DNA of 13,345 nt, from positions 1-13,345 of the forward strand of contig JASLZO010000017.1 in NCBI GenBank assembly GCA_030754805.1, given 5' to 3'. The stretch is from Dehalococcoidia bacterium (lineage in GTDB: Bacteria; Chloroflexota; Dehalococcoidia; UBA6926). Shown here in pieces: positions 7,700-13,345 of this stretch. The position numbers were made by a program, and so were the translations under genes. The notes beneath the pieces are model-generated. The model was not told the DNA's origin. It ran no database searches and worked only from the letters and a program-made list of their open reading frames with translations. Every line of letters begins with the position of its first letter. The stretch's first letter is position 1.

Positions 7700-7733
7700 G
7701 TATCGCTCGGAAGGGTGGTGCCTAGTCGTCGGC

Positions 7734-7763
7734 ATCATACGTGTGCGCAGAATTTCGCCGCAA
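7734..7763 (-). promoter_or_regulatory. predicted sigma-70 promoter of fabF-recJ
   Basis: On the minus strand TTGCGG (7758-7763) is followed after 18 bases by TATGAT (7734-7739), which matches the -10 consensus at five of six positions. Transcription would start near 7727, giving a leader of about 40 bases before the fabF TTG. A corresponding fabL promoter on the plus strand is not obvious. Confidence 0.5.
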
Positions 7764-7792
7764 GATGACCCCCTGTCTTCAAAGGCGACTCG

Positions 7793-8566
7793 ATGACACA
7801 GATCTCCGATCTCGTGGGGAAAACGGCACTGGTTACGGGCGGCTCTCGCGGTATAGGCCGAGAGATTGCGCTGGAACTCGCGCGCCGCGGAGCAGACGTG
7901 GCGATCAACTATTTCCGGAACGGCGCACCTGCCCGGGAAACGATCGGCGAACTCGAACGTCTCGGGCGGCACGCTATCGCGATCAAGGCGAACGTCGCGG
8001 AACCCGAGCGCGTCACGGAGTTATTCGACCGGATCGGCCGCGAGTTCGGCGGGCTGGACATCCTGGTTAACAACGCCGCCTCCGGAGTGCAGAAGCCGGC
8101 AATCGAACTGGAGCCTCGGCACTGGGATTGGACCATGAATATCAACACACGTGGGCCCTGGTTGTGCGCACGCGCAGCAGTCCCATTGATGGAGGGTCGG
8201 AACGGGCGAGTCATCAATATCTCCAGCCTGGGCGCGCAACGAGTCATGTCAGATTACGCGTCTGTCGGGATTTCCAAAGCCGCGCTCGAAGCGCTCACTC
8301 GGTACCTGGGCGTCGAACTCGCGTCCAGGGGAATTCGTGTCAACTGCATCTCGGGCGGGCTGGTCCGAACCGACGCGCTGGATCATTTCGAAGAGGCTGA
8401 TGACATGATGGACGCGGCACTGCGCGACACACCGGCCGGTCGCATGGTTACCGCCAATGACATTGCTCGCGTGGTCGCTTTTCTTGCGAGCGATGCTTCG
8501 GAGATGATCGTGGGCCAGACGATCGTGGTCGATGGTGGCATGGGACTGGTTTGGAGAACTGGGTAA
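7793..8566 (+). CDS. fabL: enoyl-ACP reductase III (FabL-type SDR)
   Basis: NADPH-dependent reductase for the last step of each fatty acid elongation cycle. The 257-aa short-chain dehydrogenase has the nucleotide motif TGGSRGIG (15-22) and VNNAASG. The active site is Y155-x6-K162 (YASVGISK), the enoyl-reductase spacing, not the Y-x3-K of FabG. Several blocks match my memory of Bacillus subtilis FabL closely: HWDWTMNIN, SKAALEALTRYL, SGG-x4-TDAL-x-HF and TPAGRMV. That makes FabL much more likely than a generic SDR. FabL enzymes are known to be less sensitive to triclosan than FabI. The ATG at 7793 has AAAGG 7 bases upstream. The gene is divergent from fabF, so the condensing enzyme and the enoyl reductase may share regulation. 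A hydrolase relic follows it. Confidence 0.85.
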   Translation: MTQISDLVGKTALVTGGSRGIGREIALELARRGADVAINYFRNGAPARETIGELERLGRHAIAIKANVAEPERVTELFDRIGREFGGLDILVNNAASGVQKPAIELEPRHWDWTMNINTRGPWLCARAAVPLMEGRNGRVINISSLGAQRVMSDYASVGISKAALEALTRYLGVELASRGIRVNCISGGLVRTDALDHFEEADDMMDAALRDTPAGRMVTANDIARVVAFLASDASEMIVGQTIVVDGGMGLVWRTG

Positions 8567-8630
8567 GGCGCCGCACGGCAAAGATTTCTCTATCCGCTGC
8601 TAGACCTATCGCCGCTCTCGGCCAAGAGAG

Positions 8631-8765
8631 CCGGCCGACGCCGAACAAATGGCGGCGACGATCCCTGATGCGAAACTGGTGAAGCTGGCCGGTGCTGCTC
8701 ACCTTTCCAAAATGGAAGAGGCCCACGAATTCGGTGAGGCGATCCACGACTTCATGCACGACTGA
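8631..8765 (+). pseudogene. C-terminal relic of an alpha/beta-fold hydrolase
   Basis: This short frame reads PADAEQMAATIPDAKLV, then GAAHLSKMEE and finally FGEAIHDFMHD before TGA. That is the usual last 45 or so residues of an alpha/beta hydrolase of the 3-oxoadipate enol-lactonase type, including the catalytic-His block (GAAHLSKME). The nucleophile elbow, the acid residue and the rest of the fold are absent. An in-frame TAG stands at 8601-8603, only 34 bp after the fabL stop, so nothing upstream can encode the missing part. ATG 8649 would give a 38-aa peptide without a convincing ribosome site. I read it as the 3' remnant of a gene deleted or replaced next to fabL. Confidence 0.7.
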
Positions 8766-8778
8766 CCCTGAGGTCGCG

Positions 8779-8807
8779 TTGCCGCTCCCACACGATTTGC
8801 GTACGAT
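8779..8807 (+). promoter_or_regulatory. predicted sigma-70 promoter of the ArsR-type gene
   Basis: TTGCCG (8779-8784) and TACGAT (8802-8807) are separated by 17 bases, each matching consensus at four of six positions. The start point would be near 8814, about 26 bases before the TTG start. It begins right after the hydrolase relic. Confidence 0.45.
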
Positions 8808-8839
8808 TCACAGGGAGAATTGATCGAGCCGAGGCCAGT

Positions 8840-9139
8840 TTGAACCAGGCAGATTTTCAGAGTCAGGCAGTGAGGGTTTTCAAGGCCCTTTCGGATCCGA
8901 CTCGGTACGCAATGGTGCGGATGCTCGCTTCTAATGGCGAAGTCAGTTGTCAAACGTTTCAGGAGACATTCAGGCTCAGCCCCTCAGCGCTCTCGCACCA
9001 CTATCGGGTACTTGAGAACGCTGGTCTAACATCGACCCGCCGGGACAGGCAGTACCTGTTCCACAAGTTGGATACCGGAACATTGCACCGGTTCGTCCCC
9101 GATTTTGTGGAGACTCACTCGGCTCCGGCCGCGAACTAG
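8840..9139 (+). CDS. ArsR-family winged-helix transcriptional regulator
   Basis: DNA-binding repressor-like protein of 99 aa, the usual ArsR/SmtB size. The N terminus has the family hallmark VFKALSDPTRYAMVRML (about 13-29). The recognition helix is LSPSALSHHYRVLENAGL (46-63), and the wing is TSTRRDRQYLFHKLD. The classic ArsR metal site ELCVCDL is absent. The matching position reads EVSCQTF with a single Cys37, so a metal sensor of that type is unlikely. It may sense a small molecule or act through protein interactions. The start is TTG 8840 with GAGG just upstream and a promoter at 8779-8807. It lies alone between two gene relics, upstream of the dehydratase-plsX-fabG operon on the same strand. 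Control of that operon or of fabL is possible but inferred only from position. Confidence 0.85.
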   Translation: MNQADFQSQAVRVFKALSDPTRYAMVRMLASNGEVSCQTFQETFRLSPSALSHHYRVLENAGLTSTRRDRQYLFHKLDTGTLHRFVPDFVETHSAPAAN

Positions 9140-9167
9140 GCGCGCACTGGTGTATCGGGTCGCTGGC

Positions 9168-9359
9168 TCAACCCTGCTCGTACGACCTGAGGACCCGACC
9201 CGGCCTGGCCCTGATGTCTTCGCCGTCCCGTATCACCGCTTCTCCGTTCACAATCACATGGTCGATCCCGACCGGGAACTGATGAGGTTAGTCGTAGGTG
9301 CTGGCGCCGGCGACCCGGTCTTCGTCGAACACGACGACATCCGCGATCCTGGCGATCCG
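9168..9359 (-). pseudogene. C-terminal relic of a D-aminoacylase-type amidohydrolase with an in-frame stop
   Basis: On the minus strand one frame reads RRIARIADVVVFDEDRVAG, then STYD, a TAA stop at 9288-9290, and continues in the same frame PHQFPVGIDHVIVNGE, AVIRDGED, RPGRVLRSYEQG and TGA at 9168-9170. This is the standard tail of N-acyl-D-amino-acid deacylases (ADVVVFDPDTV...TYEDPHQFPVGIDHVIVNGE...GRVLR), with a stop where the family has an acidic residue before PHQ. Everything upstream (the metal-binding barrel) is gone: the frame runs into the antisense of the HadA-like gene. A point mutation plus a large 5' deletion makes this a clear pseudogene remnant. It is convergent with the ArsR-type gene. 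Confidence 0.85.
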
Positions 9360-9371
9360 GCGGAGTAAGAC

Positions 9372-9782
9372 GTGACATCGAAACCGACCCTTGCGGACAT
9401 CACATCGGGCTTCGAGTTCCGCCCGATACTGGTTGATGTCTCCGTAGAGCGAGTGCAGGAATATCTGGGCGTGCTCCAAGCAACCCCGCTCGACTCGAAC
9501 GCCAGATTGGTCCCTTCTGAAGCGGCGATCACGTTCGCACTAGGAGCTTTACTCGATCAGTACGATCTTCCCGCCGGAACTGTCCATACGACGCAGGACG
9601 TCCGTGTCGAACGACCGTTACGCCTGGGGACCAAGGTCATGTGCACGGCGAGGGTCTCCAACAGGTCTCATCGAGGTGAGATGGCCGTGATCCTTCTCGA
9701 AATCTCTTTAACGACCCATCGAGACTCGAACGAGGTGGCAATGGTGGGCACCTCCACGCTGCTGATACAGCAACCCTCGTGA
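9372..9782 (+). CDS. HadA-like hot-dog dehydratase subunit (MaoC N-terminal / FAS1-type)
   Basis: Probable non-catalytic partner subunit of a (3R)-hydroxyacyl-ACP dehydratase. The 136-aa product is a single hot-dog domain. FRPILVDVSVERVQEYLGVLQ, then VPSEAAITFALGAL, and later VHTTQDVRVERPLRLGTKV with VSNRSHRGEMAVILLEI follow the pattern of mycobacterial HadA and other MaoC N-terminal domains. It lacks the D-x4-H dyad of hydratase 2 enzymes, which is present in the next gene. The start is GTG 9372 with GGAG (9362-9365) 6 bases upstream. Its TGA overlaps the next GTG by 4 bases (GTGA), so the two are translationally coupled, as expected for subunits made in equal amounts. It heads the operon with the HadB-like gene, plsX, fabG and a cyclase-family gene. 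The weaker point is that MaoC-fold families are broad, so the exact substrate is inferred from context. Confidence 0.75.
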   Translation: MTSKPTLADITSGFEFRPILVDVSVERVQEYLGVLQATPLDSNARLVPSEAAITFALGALLDQYDLPAGTVHTTQDVRVERPLRLGTKVMCTARVSNRSHRGEMAVILLEISLTTHRDSNEVAMVGTSTLLIQQPS

Positions 9783-10255
9783 ATTCGAACGCTATTGCCG
9801 CGGACAGCCTGCAACCGTTCCAGCGGGCGGTCACACAGGACATGGTCGCCGCCTACGCGGACATTTCCGGTGACCGAAATCCGATCCACTTGGACGCCTC
9901 GTTCGCCGCAGGGACGGAGTTCGGCGGCATCGTCGCCCATGGGATGTTGCTGTACGGGTTCATGTGTGACGCGATGAGACGTGCGCATCCGGGCCCCTGG
10001 GAGTCGACCGGGAGGATGCGCGCCCGTTTTCGTGACCCGGCACGGCCCGGAGACGTCGTGACGGTGACGGGGACCCTGTCGGGCGCCGGAGCGGCCGGGG
10101 CCGAGGGCGACACGACCTTCCGGTATTCTCTCGAATGCACGGAATCCGATGGAAGGGTGCTAGCTACCGGAAACGCGGAAGTTACGATACGGTCTCATGA
10201 GTCAAGCGCGGGCGAGCAGTCGATGGAGTCGGAGGAGCGAGGCGTTGACGAGTAA
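9779..10255 (+). CDS. HadB-like (R)-hydratase, catalytic MaoC-fold dehydratase subunit
   Basis: Likely catalytic subunit that removes water from 3-hydroxyacyl-ACP, doing the job of FabZ. The 158-aa hot-dog protein has the hydratase 2 motif YADISGDRNPIHLD with the catalytic pair D32 and H37, followed by GGIVAHGMLLYG (49-60). The ribosome site of plsX lies within its last codons, and its hydrophilic tail (about 140-158) extends past the fold. It starts with GTG 9779 inside the stop of the HadA-like gene. Its stop lies 11 bp inside plsX if that starts at TTG 10245. No FabZ is visible in the window, and the position next to plsX and fabG supports a fatty acid synthesis role over a PHA or beta-oxidation hydratase. 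Confidence 0.82.
   Translation: MNSNAIAADSLQPFQRAVTQDMVAAYADISGDRNPIHLDASFAAGTEFGGIVAHGMLLYGFMCDAMRRAHPGPWESTGRMRARFRDPARPGDVVTVTGTLSGAGAAGAEGDTTFRYSLECTESDGRVLATGNAEVTIRSHESSAGEQSMESEERGVDE
10231..10237 (+). promoter_or_regulatory. ribosome binding site that sets the TTG start of plsX
   Basis: GGAGGAG stands 7 bases before TTG 10245. The frame also opens at ATG 10197 and contains GTG 10278, but neither has an equally good site. Confidence 0.6.
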
Positions 10256-11276
10256 GGGCGAGAGCGAGGACGCGCCAGTGCGCGTCGCAGTCGACGCGAT
10301 GGGTGGTGATCACGCGCCAAAGGAAATCGTAGCCGGCGCGGTTGAGGCTGTTCGCGAAGACGGAACGGCAATCCTGCTGGTCGGTCCGCCTGAGGCCGTT
10401 CGGGCTGAACTCGAGAAACACGATGTCTCCCAACTCCCCGTGACCGTGGTCCCATCCGAGGGGCCGGTGGAAGAATCGGAACAACCTGCCCTCGCGTTAC
10501 GAAGACGTCCTCACGCATCGATAGCGGTGGCGACGAACCTCGTGAAAGAAGGAGAGGCGGACGCCGTCGTAAGCGTCGGCTCGACCGGGGCAACGATGGC
10601 CGCCGCCTTCTTCTCCTTCGGCTTGGTCAAAGACCTGGAACGACCGGTGCTCGGAGGCCCCTTTCTCGGATATACGCCCCAGGTCATCACCGTGGACATG
10701 GGCATCAACGTGGAGGCCCGGCCCGCCCAATTCCTCGACTTCGCGGCGATCGGCGTTGCCGTGGCCAGGAGTTATGCGGGCGTCCCCGATCCCACGGTCG
10801 CTCTGCTCAACGTCGGGGCAGAAGAGTCGAAGGGAACCAAACAGGTCCGGGAAGCCTATGAGTTGCTGAAGAACAGCAACTTCAAGTTCATCGGAAACGT
10901 CGAAGCGCACGAGGTCATTCAGGGGAAGGCAAACGTCGTCTTGTGCGATGGGTTCGTCGGAAACGTCATGTTGAAGACAGCGGAGGGACTGGCCGAAGTC
11001 GTCGCGAAGGACGTCGGCCGCCAACTGCTGGCTTATCTACCGATGGAAGATGCCCAACGCATTGGTCGGGACCTGTACCGCAAGATGAGCGTGCTCGACT
11101 CTTCAGGCGCTCCAGTCTTGGGTGTGAACGGGATCGCCATAGTCGGCCACGGACGGGCACGCGCTTCGATGGTTCGGGGAGCGATCCAATCGGCGGTCAC
11201 TATGCACCAAACCGGGGTGATCAACGCCGTCAAACAGGAACTCGCCAAGGTCCACCGCGACGTGGCACAGGTCTGA
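10245..11276 (+). CDS. plsX: phosphate acyltransferase PlsX
   Basis: Makes acyl-phosphate from acyl-ACP and phosphate for PlsY, linking fatty acid synthesis to phospholipid synthesis. It is a peripheral membrane protein. From TTG 10245 it is 343 aa, normal for the family. Family blocks are VDAMGGDHAP (16-25), SVGSTGATMAA (110-120), LLNVGAEESKGT (188-198), FIGNVEAHE (215-223) and CDGFVGNVMLK (234-244). The start is uncertain between ATG 10197 (16 extra, Arg/Ser-rich residues), TTG 10245 (best ribosome site) and GTG 10278 (closest to the usual N terminus). It overlaps the HadB-like gene by 11 bp and precedes fabG by 37 bp. In many genomes fabH and/or fabD sit between plsX and fabG, and here they do not. 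Confidence 0.94.
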   Translation: MTSKGESEDAPVRVAVDAMGGDHAPKEIVAGAVEAVREDGTAILLVGPPEAVRAELEKHDVSQLPVTVVPSEGPVEESEQPALALRRRPHASIAVATNLVKEGEADAVVSVGSTGATMAAAFFSFGLVKDLERPVLGGPFLGYTPQVITVDMGINVEARPAQFLDFAAIGVAVARSYAGVPDPTVALLNVGAEESKGTKQVREAYELLKNSNFKFIGNVEAHEVIQGKANVVLCDGFVGNVMLKTAEGLAEVVAKDVGRQLLAYLPMEDAQRIGRDLYRKMSVLDSSGAPVLGVNGIAIVGHGRARASMVRGAIQSAVTMHQTGVINAVKQELAKVHRDVAQV

Positions 11277-11313
11277 CCCCGCAAACGAATCTCCAGATCG
11301 GAAGCAAACAATC

Positions 11314-12102
11314 GTGGCTCAATCTGAACCAACACGAACGGCCGAGGGCCCTCAGGAACTGGCCGGACGCGTCGCGCTCGTCACCGGCGGCGGACGAGGG
11401 ATCGGCAAGGCCATAGCGTTGAAATTGGCCACGATGGGCGCAGATGTCGCCGTGAACTACAACGCGAGCGCCGATCCCGCTGAAACGGTCGTGGGCGAGT
11501 TGCGCGACCTCGGAGTTCGCGCGGAATCGTACCAGGCCGATATCACCAGCACCGAGCAGATCGACACCATGTTCGAGTCCGCGATCGAGGAGTTCGGCAA
11601 GGTCGACATCCTGGTCAACAACGCTGGCATCATCAAAGACCGATTGTTGATTCGCATGACGGACGATGATTGGGACCGAGTCGTCGCGACCGATCTCCGC
11701 GGAGCCTTCGCGTGCACTCGCGCGGCAGCCCGCTCGATGATGAAGACGCGCTGGGGTCGGATCATCAATATTTCGTCAGTCGTCGCATTGGCGGGGAACC
11801 CGGGCCAGGCGAACTACGCGGCCGCAAAATCCGGGCTCAATGGCTTCACTATGAGCGTCGCGAAGGAACTCGCCCCTCGAAATGTCACGGCGAACATCGT
11901 CGCGCCGGGATACATCACCACTGACGTAACAGATGCTCTCTCGGACGAGGTGAAGAAGCAGTTGACCGACCACATCCCGCTTGGTCGTCGGGGGGAAGCC
12001 TGGGAGGTCGCCGAGCTTGTCGGGTTCCTCTGCACTCCACGGGCCAGTTACATTACCGGGCAGGTGCTCGCGATCGACGGCGGACTGGCACTGACCGGAT
12101 GA
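11314..12102 (+). CDS. fabG: 3-oxoacyl-ACP reductase
   Basis: NADPH-dependent reduction of 3-ketoacyl-ACP in fatty acid elongation. The 262-aa SDR has TGGGRGIG (24-31), VNNAG (101-105), ISS (153-155) and the YAAAK active site (Y168, K172, the Y-x3-K spacing). NPGQANYAAAKSGL and VAPGYITTD are typical FabG blocks. The conserved Asn of the SDR catalytic tetrad (TNL in E. coli FabG) is Asp127 here (ATDLRGAF). The start is GTG 11314 with a weak GGAAG 9 bases upstream. The first 15 or so residues are a short hydrophilic extension before the Rossmann fold. It is the fourth gene of the operon, 37 bp after plsX and 22 bp before the cyclase-family gene. acpP, the usual next gene, is absent. Confidence 0.92.
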   Translation: MAQSEPTRTAEGPQELAGRVALVTGGGRGIGKAIALKLATMGADVAVNYNASADPAETVVGELRDLGVRAESYQADITSTEQIDTMFESAIEEFGKVDILVNNAGIIKDRLLIRMTDDDWDRVVATDLRGAFACTRAAARSMMKTRWGRIINISSVVALAGNPGQANYAAAKSGLNGFTMSVAKELAPRNVTANIVAPGYITTDVTDALSDEVKKQLTDHIPLGRRGEAWEVAELVGFLCTPRASYITGQVLAIDGGLALTG

Positions 12103-12124
12103 CTCCCGTCGAACGATTTCACGC

Positions 12125-12769
12125 ATGACTCTCTACGACATCTCAGTCCCGCTTCGACCGCCAATCCAAGGGACCCATGTGTACCCGGGTGATGTTCCGT
12201 TTTCAGTCACCCGGGTGAAAACCGCCCACAAAGACGGAGTCAACCTGTCCCAGATGGAGATCGGGTCGCACAACGGCACGCACATCGATGTTCCGGCTCA
12301 CTTGTTCGATGGAGGGATGGTGACGGAGGGGTTTCCACTCGACCAACTGGTCGGGCCCGCCTGGGTCGCAGATTGCACCGACGTGACCGAGGGCGAAGCG
12401 ATCACGCTCGACCGACTGAACGCGCTCGGTATCGAAGAATCCCCGGAACGGATCCTGTTCAAGACCCGAAATTCCAACCTGTGGAAGAGAGACAACTTCC
12501 AGATGAGGTACGTCTACCTGGGCGTCGATGCAGCTCGTGCCCTGGCGGAGCGTGGAGTCAAAGCGGTCGGAATCGATTACCTGTCTGTGGATCGCTATGG
12601 CGCACCCGAGTTGGAAACGCATGTCGCGTTGATGGTTGCCGGCACCATCATCATCGAAGGGATCGATCTTTCTGGGGTCGAGGCAGACCGGTCGTATGAC
12701 CTCGCATGCCTTCCGCTGAAGATAGCTGGCCTGGATGGCGCGCCCGCCCGGGCAGTGCTGCGGGACTGA
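12125..12769 (+). CDS. cyclase / arylformamidase-family metal hydrolase (KynB-like)
   Basis: Metal-dependent hydrolase of the family that includes kynurenine formamidase KynB and isatin hydrolase. The 214-aa product has the signature SHNGTHIDVPAH with probable metal ligands H49, H53 and D55 and catalytic H59. Further ligands are likely H166 (ETHVALM) and E178 (IIIEGIDLS). The C terminus LPLKIAGLDGAPARAVL is typical. The N-terminal DISVPLRPP and VYPGD also fit. The substrate cannot be told from sequence. No other tryptophan-degradation gene is near, so calling it KynB would be over-reach. It lies 22 bp after fabG without a clear ribosome site, as last gene of the fatty acid operon, which suggests cotranscription but not necessarily a shared pathway. 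Confidence 0.85.
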   Translation: MTLYDISVPLRPPIQGTHVYPGDVPFSVTRVKTAHKDGVNLSQMEIGSHNGTHIDVPAHLFDGGMVTEGFPLDQLVGPAWVADCTDVTEGEAITLDRLNALGIEESPERILFKTRNSNLWKRDNFQMRYVYLGVDAARALAERGVKAVGIDYLSVDRYGAPELETHVALMVAGTIIIEGIDLSGVEADRSYDLACLPLKIAGLDGAPARAVLRD

Positions 12770-12789
12770 CCTCCGACCGCGCCGCACGC

Positions 12790-12820
12790 AAAAAGGGGCG
12801 CCCAATGTAGGACGCCCCTT
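12790..12820 (-). terminator. intrinsic terminator of hsp20
   Basis: AAGGGGCG (12793-12800) pairs with CGCCCCTT (12813-12820). The stem continues through one C-A mismatch and two further C-G pairs to a six-base loop. Read on the minus strand, the stem runs into TTTTT (12790-12794), a standard terminator for hsp20. On the plus strand no T run follows, so it would stop the cyclase-family transcript only weakly. Confidence 0.8.
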
Positions 12821-12844
12821 GCCGAAGGAAGTGATCAGGCTGGC

Positions 12845-13297
12845 CTAGCCAGCCGACACGGGAATTCTCTTCGTCCGCTCCACGATCGTCTTCGGCAGCG
12901 TCAGGGTCAGCACGCCGTCCCTGTGTTCGGCGAGCGCCTTGTCCGCGTCCACCTCGGCCGGCAGGAGAACGCTTCGGCTCAACTTGCCGTGGTGGCGTTC
13001 GCGAAGGACGTACTTGTCATCATCCGCTGTCTGCGTTGAGTCCTCCGAATCCGCGGTCACGGTGACAATGCGATCGGTGATCGAAATGTCGACATCCCCG
13101 GGCTTTACTCCCGGAAGCGACGCCATCACCACGAATTGTTCATCCTGGTCGGCCACGTCAAGCGCCAGGTTCCCAGTTCGGATGTTTCCGACCGGTCGTG
13201 TTCCCGGACGGTCGATGTCGAAGCCACTGAAAAAGCGGTCGAATCTCTTGAAACCACGCCTGAAATCGTGCCATGGGTCCCGTTGTGCCAGAACCAT
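12845..13297 (-). CDS. small heat shock protein Hsp20 / alpha-crystallin family
   Basis: ATP-independent holdase chaperone that forms oligomers and keeps unfolding proteins soluble. The 150-aa product has a short N-terminal arm rich in Phe, Arg and Asp (1-40, including FKRFDRFFSGFD). An alpha-crystallin domain follows from about 43 to 137, with ASLPGVKPGDVDI, RERHHGKLSRSVLLP and the conserved GVLTLTLPK (128-136). The C-terminal I-x-V motif (IPV, 145-147) docks onto neighbouring subunits in this family. ATG 13297 has a strong AGGAGG about 7 bases upstream. A palindrome lies 22 bases before the start codon and a terminator follows the stop. It is monocistronic as far as the window shows, convergent with the cyclase-family gene. 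Confidence 0.93.
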   Translation of the reverse strand: MVLAQRDPWHDFRRGFKRFDRFFSGFDIDRPGTRPVGNIRTGNLALDVADQDEQFVVMASLPGVKPGDVDISITDRIVTVTADSEDSTQTADDDKYVLRERHHGKLSRSVLLPAEVDADKALAEHRDGVLTLTLPKTIVERTKRIPVSAG

Positions 13298-13319
13298 TCG
13301 AAACCTCCTCTCACTTTTT

Positions 13320-13340
13320 GCTGATAAAGACGTTATCAGC
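13320..13340. promoter_or_regulatory. inverted repeat upstream of hsp20, operator candidate
   Basis: GCTGATAA (13320-13327) is exactly complementary to TTATCAGC (13333-13340), with a 5-base centre AGACG. On the minus strand it ends 22 bases before the hsp20 ATG, where a promoter or operator is expected. It is neither CIRCE (TTAGCACTC-N9-GAGTGCTAA) nor HAIR (CTTGAGT-N7-ACTCAAG). The 5-base spacing recalls the RheA operator of Streptomyces hsp18, but the arms differ. Confidence 0.5.
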
Positions 13341-13345
13341 TTTTA

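Noticed and set aside
7688..7972. Upstream extension of fabF to an ATG at 7972
   Set aside because: It would overlap fabL in antisense and adds about 95 residues unlike FabF. TTG 7687 has a good GGAGG and gives the exact family length.
8649..8765. A 38-aa small protein or toxin
   Set aside because: The sequence matches the C-terminal end of alpha/beta hydrolases and lacks a ribosome site, so a gene relic is the simpler reading.
9105..9368. 87-aa plus-strand frame between the ArsR-type and HadA-like genes
   Set aside because: It overlaps the ArsR-type gene and is the reverse complement of the D-aminoacylase relic, whose family match on the minus strand explains the open frame.
12203..12805. 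200-aa minus-strand open frame
   Set aside because: It is antisense to the cyclase-family gene, whose metal-binding motif is on the plus strand, and it overlaps the hsp20 terminator.
13320..13345. Intrinsic terminator (stem followed by CTTTTA on the plus strand)
   Set aside because: No plus-strand gene precedes it and the T run is short. Its place before the hsp20 ribosome site fits an operator better.
1..13345. CRISPR arrays, tRNA or rRNA genes, insertion sequences
   Set aside because: No regularly spaced repeats, cloverleaf-like segments, transposase motifs or terminal inverted repeats were seen on reading both strands.

Overview
The window is GC-rich bacterial chromosome carrying mostly housekeeping genes. 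Frequent GTG and TTG starts behind strong GGAGG-type ribosome sites, a WHG/GRIGD-type Lgt, a FabL-type enoyl reductase and a HadAB-like dehydratase pair suggest a high-GC non-proteobacterial lineage. Chloroflexota is my best guess and Actinomycetota is second. This comes from remembered family patterns, and no marker gene here settles it.

Layout. At the left edge lies a trehalose-synthase-like GH13 enzyme (+), whose frame is open to the window edge. Facing it on the minus strand are xerD and then a small Pro/Arg/Ala-rich protein with a C-terminal membrane anchor. An intergenic region with a perfect 10-bp inverted repeat spanning exactly 28 bp separates xerD from the divergent lgt. lgt converges on recJ so tightly that their stop codons overlap by 4 bp. 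recJ lies 10 bp downstream of fabF, so fabF-recJ is probably one minus-strand operon. fabF is divergent from fabL.

Between fabL and the next operon is a zone of gene decay. It holds a C-terminal scrap of an alpha/beta hydrolase (+), an intact ArsR-type regulator with a visible promoter, and a C-terminal scrap of a D-aminoacylase-type amidohydrolase (-) interrupted by an in-frame TAA.

A plus-strand operon follows: HadA-like, HadB-like, plsX, fabG and a KynB/cyclase-type metal hydrolase. An hsp20 gene (-) closes the window, with an intrinsic terminator at its 3' end and a palindrome just upstream of its ribosome site.

How the genes fit together. fabF (condensation), fabG (ketoreduction), HadA/HadB-like (dehydration) and fabL (enoyl reduction) cover all four steps of a type II fatty acid elongation cycle. 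plsX passes acyl-ACP on to phospholipid synthesis. acpP, fabD and fabH are not in the window. Lgt uses the resulting phospholipid to modify lipoproteins. I found no clear new defence or mobile system. The most checkable oddities are the two gene relics, the palindrome beside xerD, the palindrome before hsp20, and the gene content of the fatty-acid cluster.
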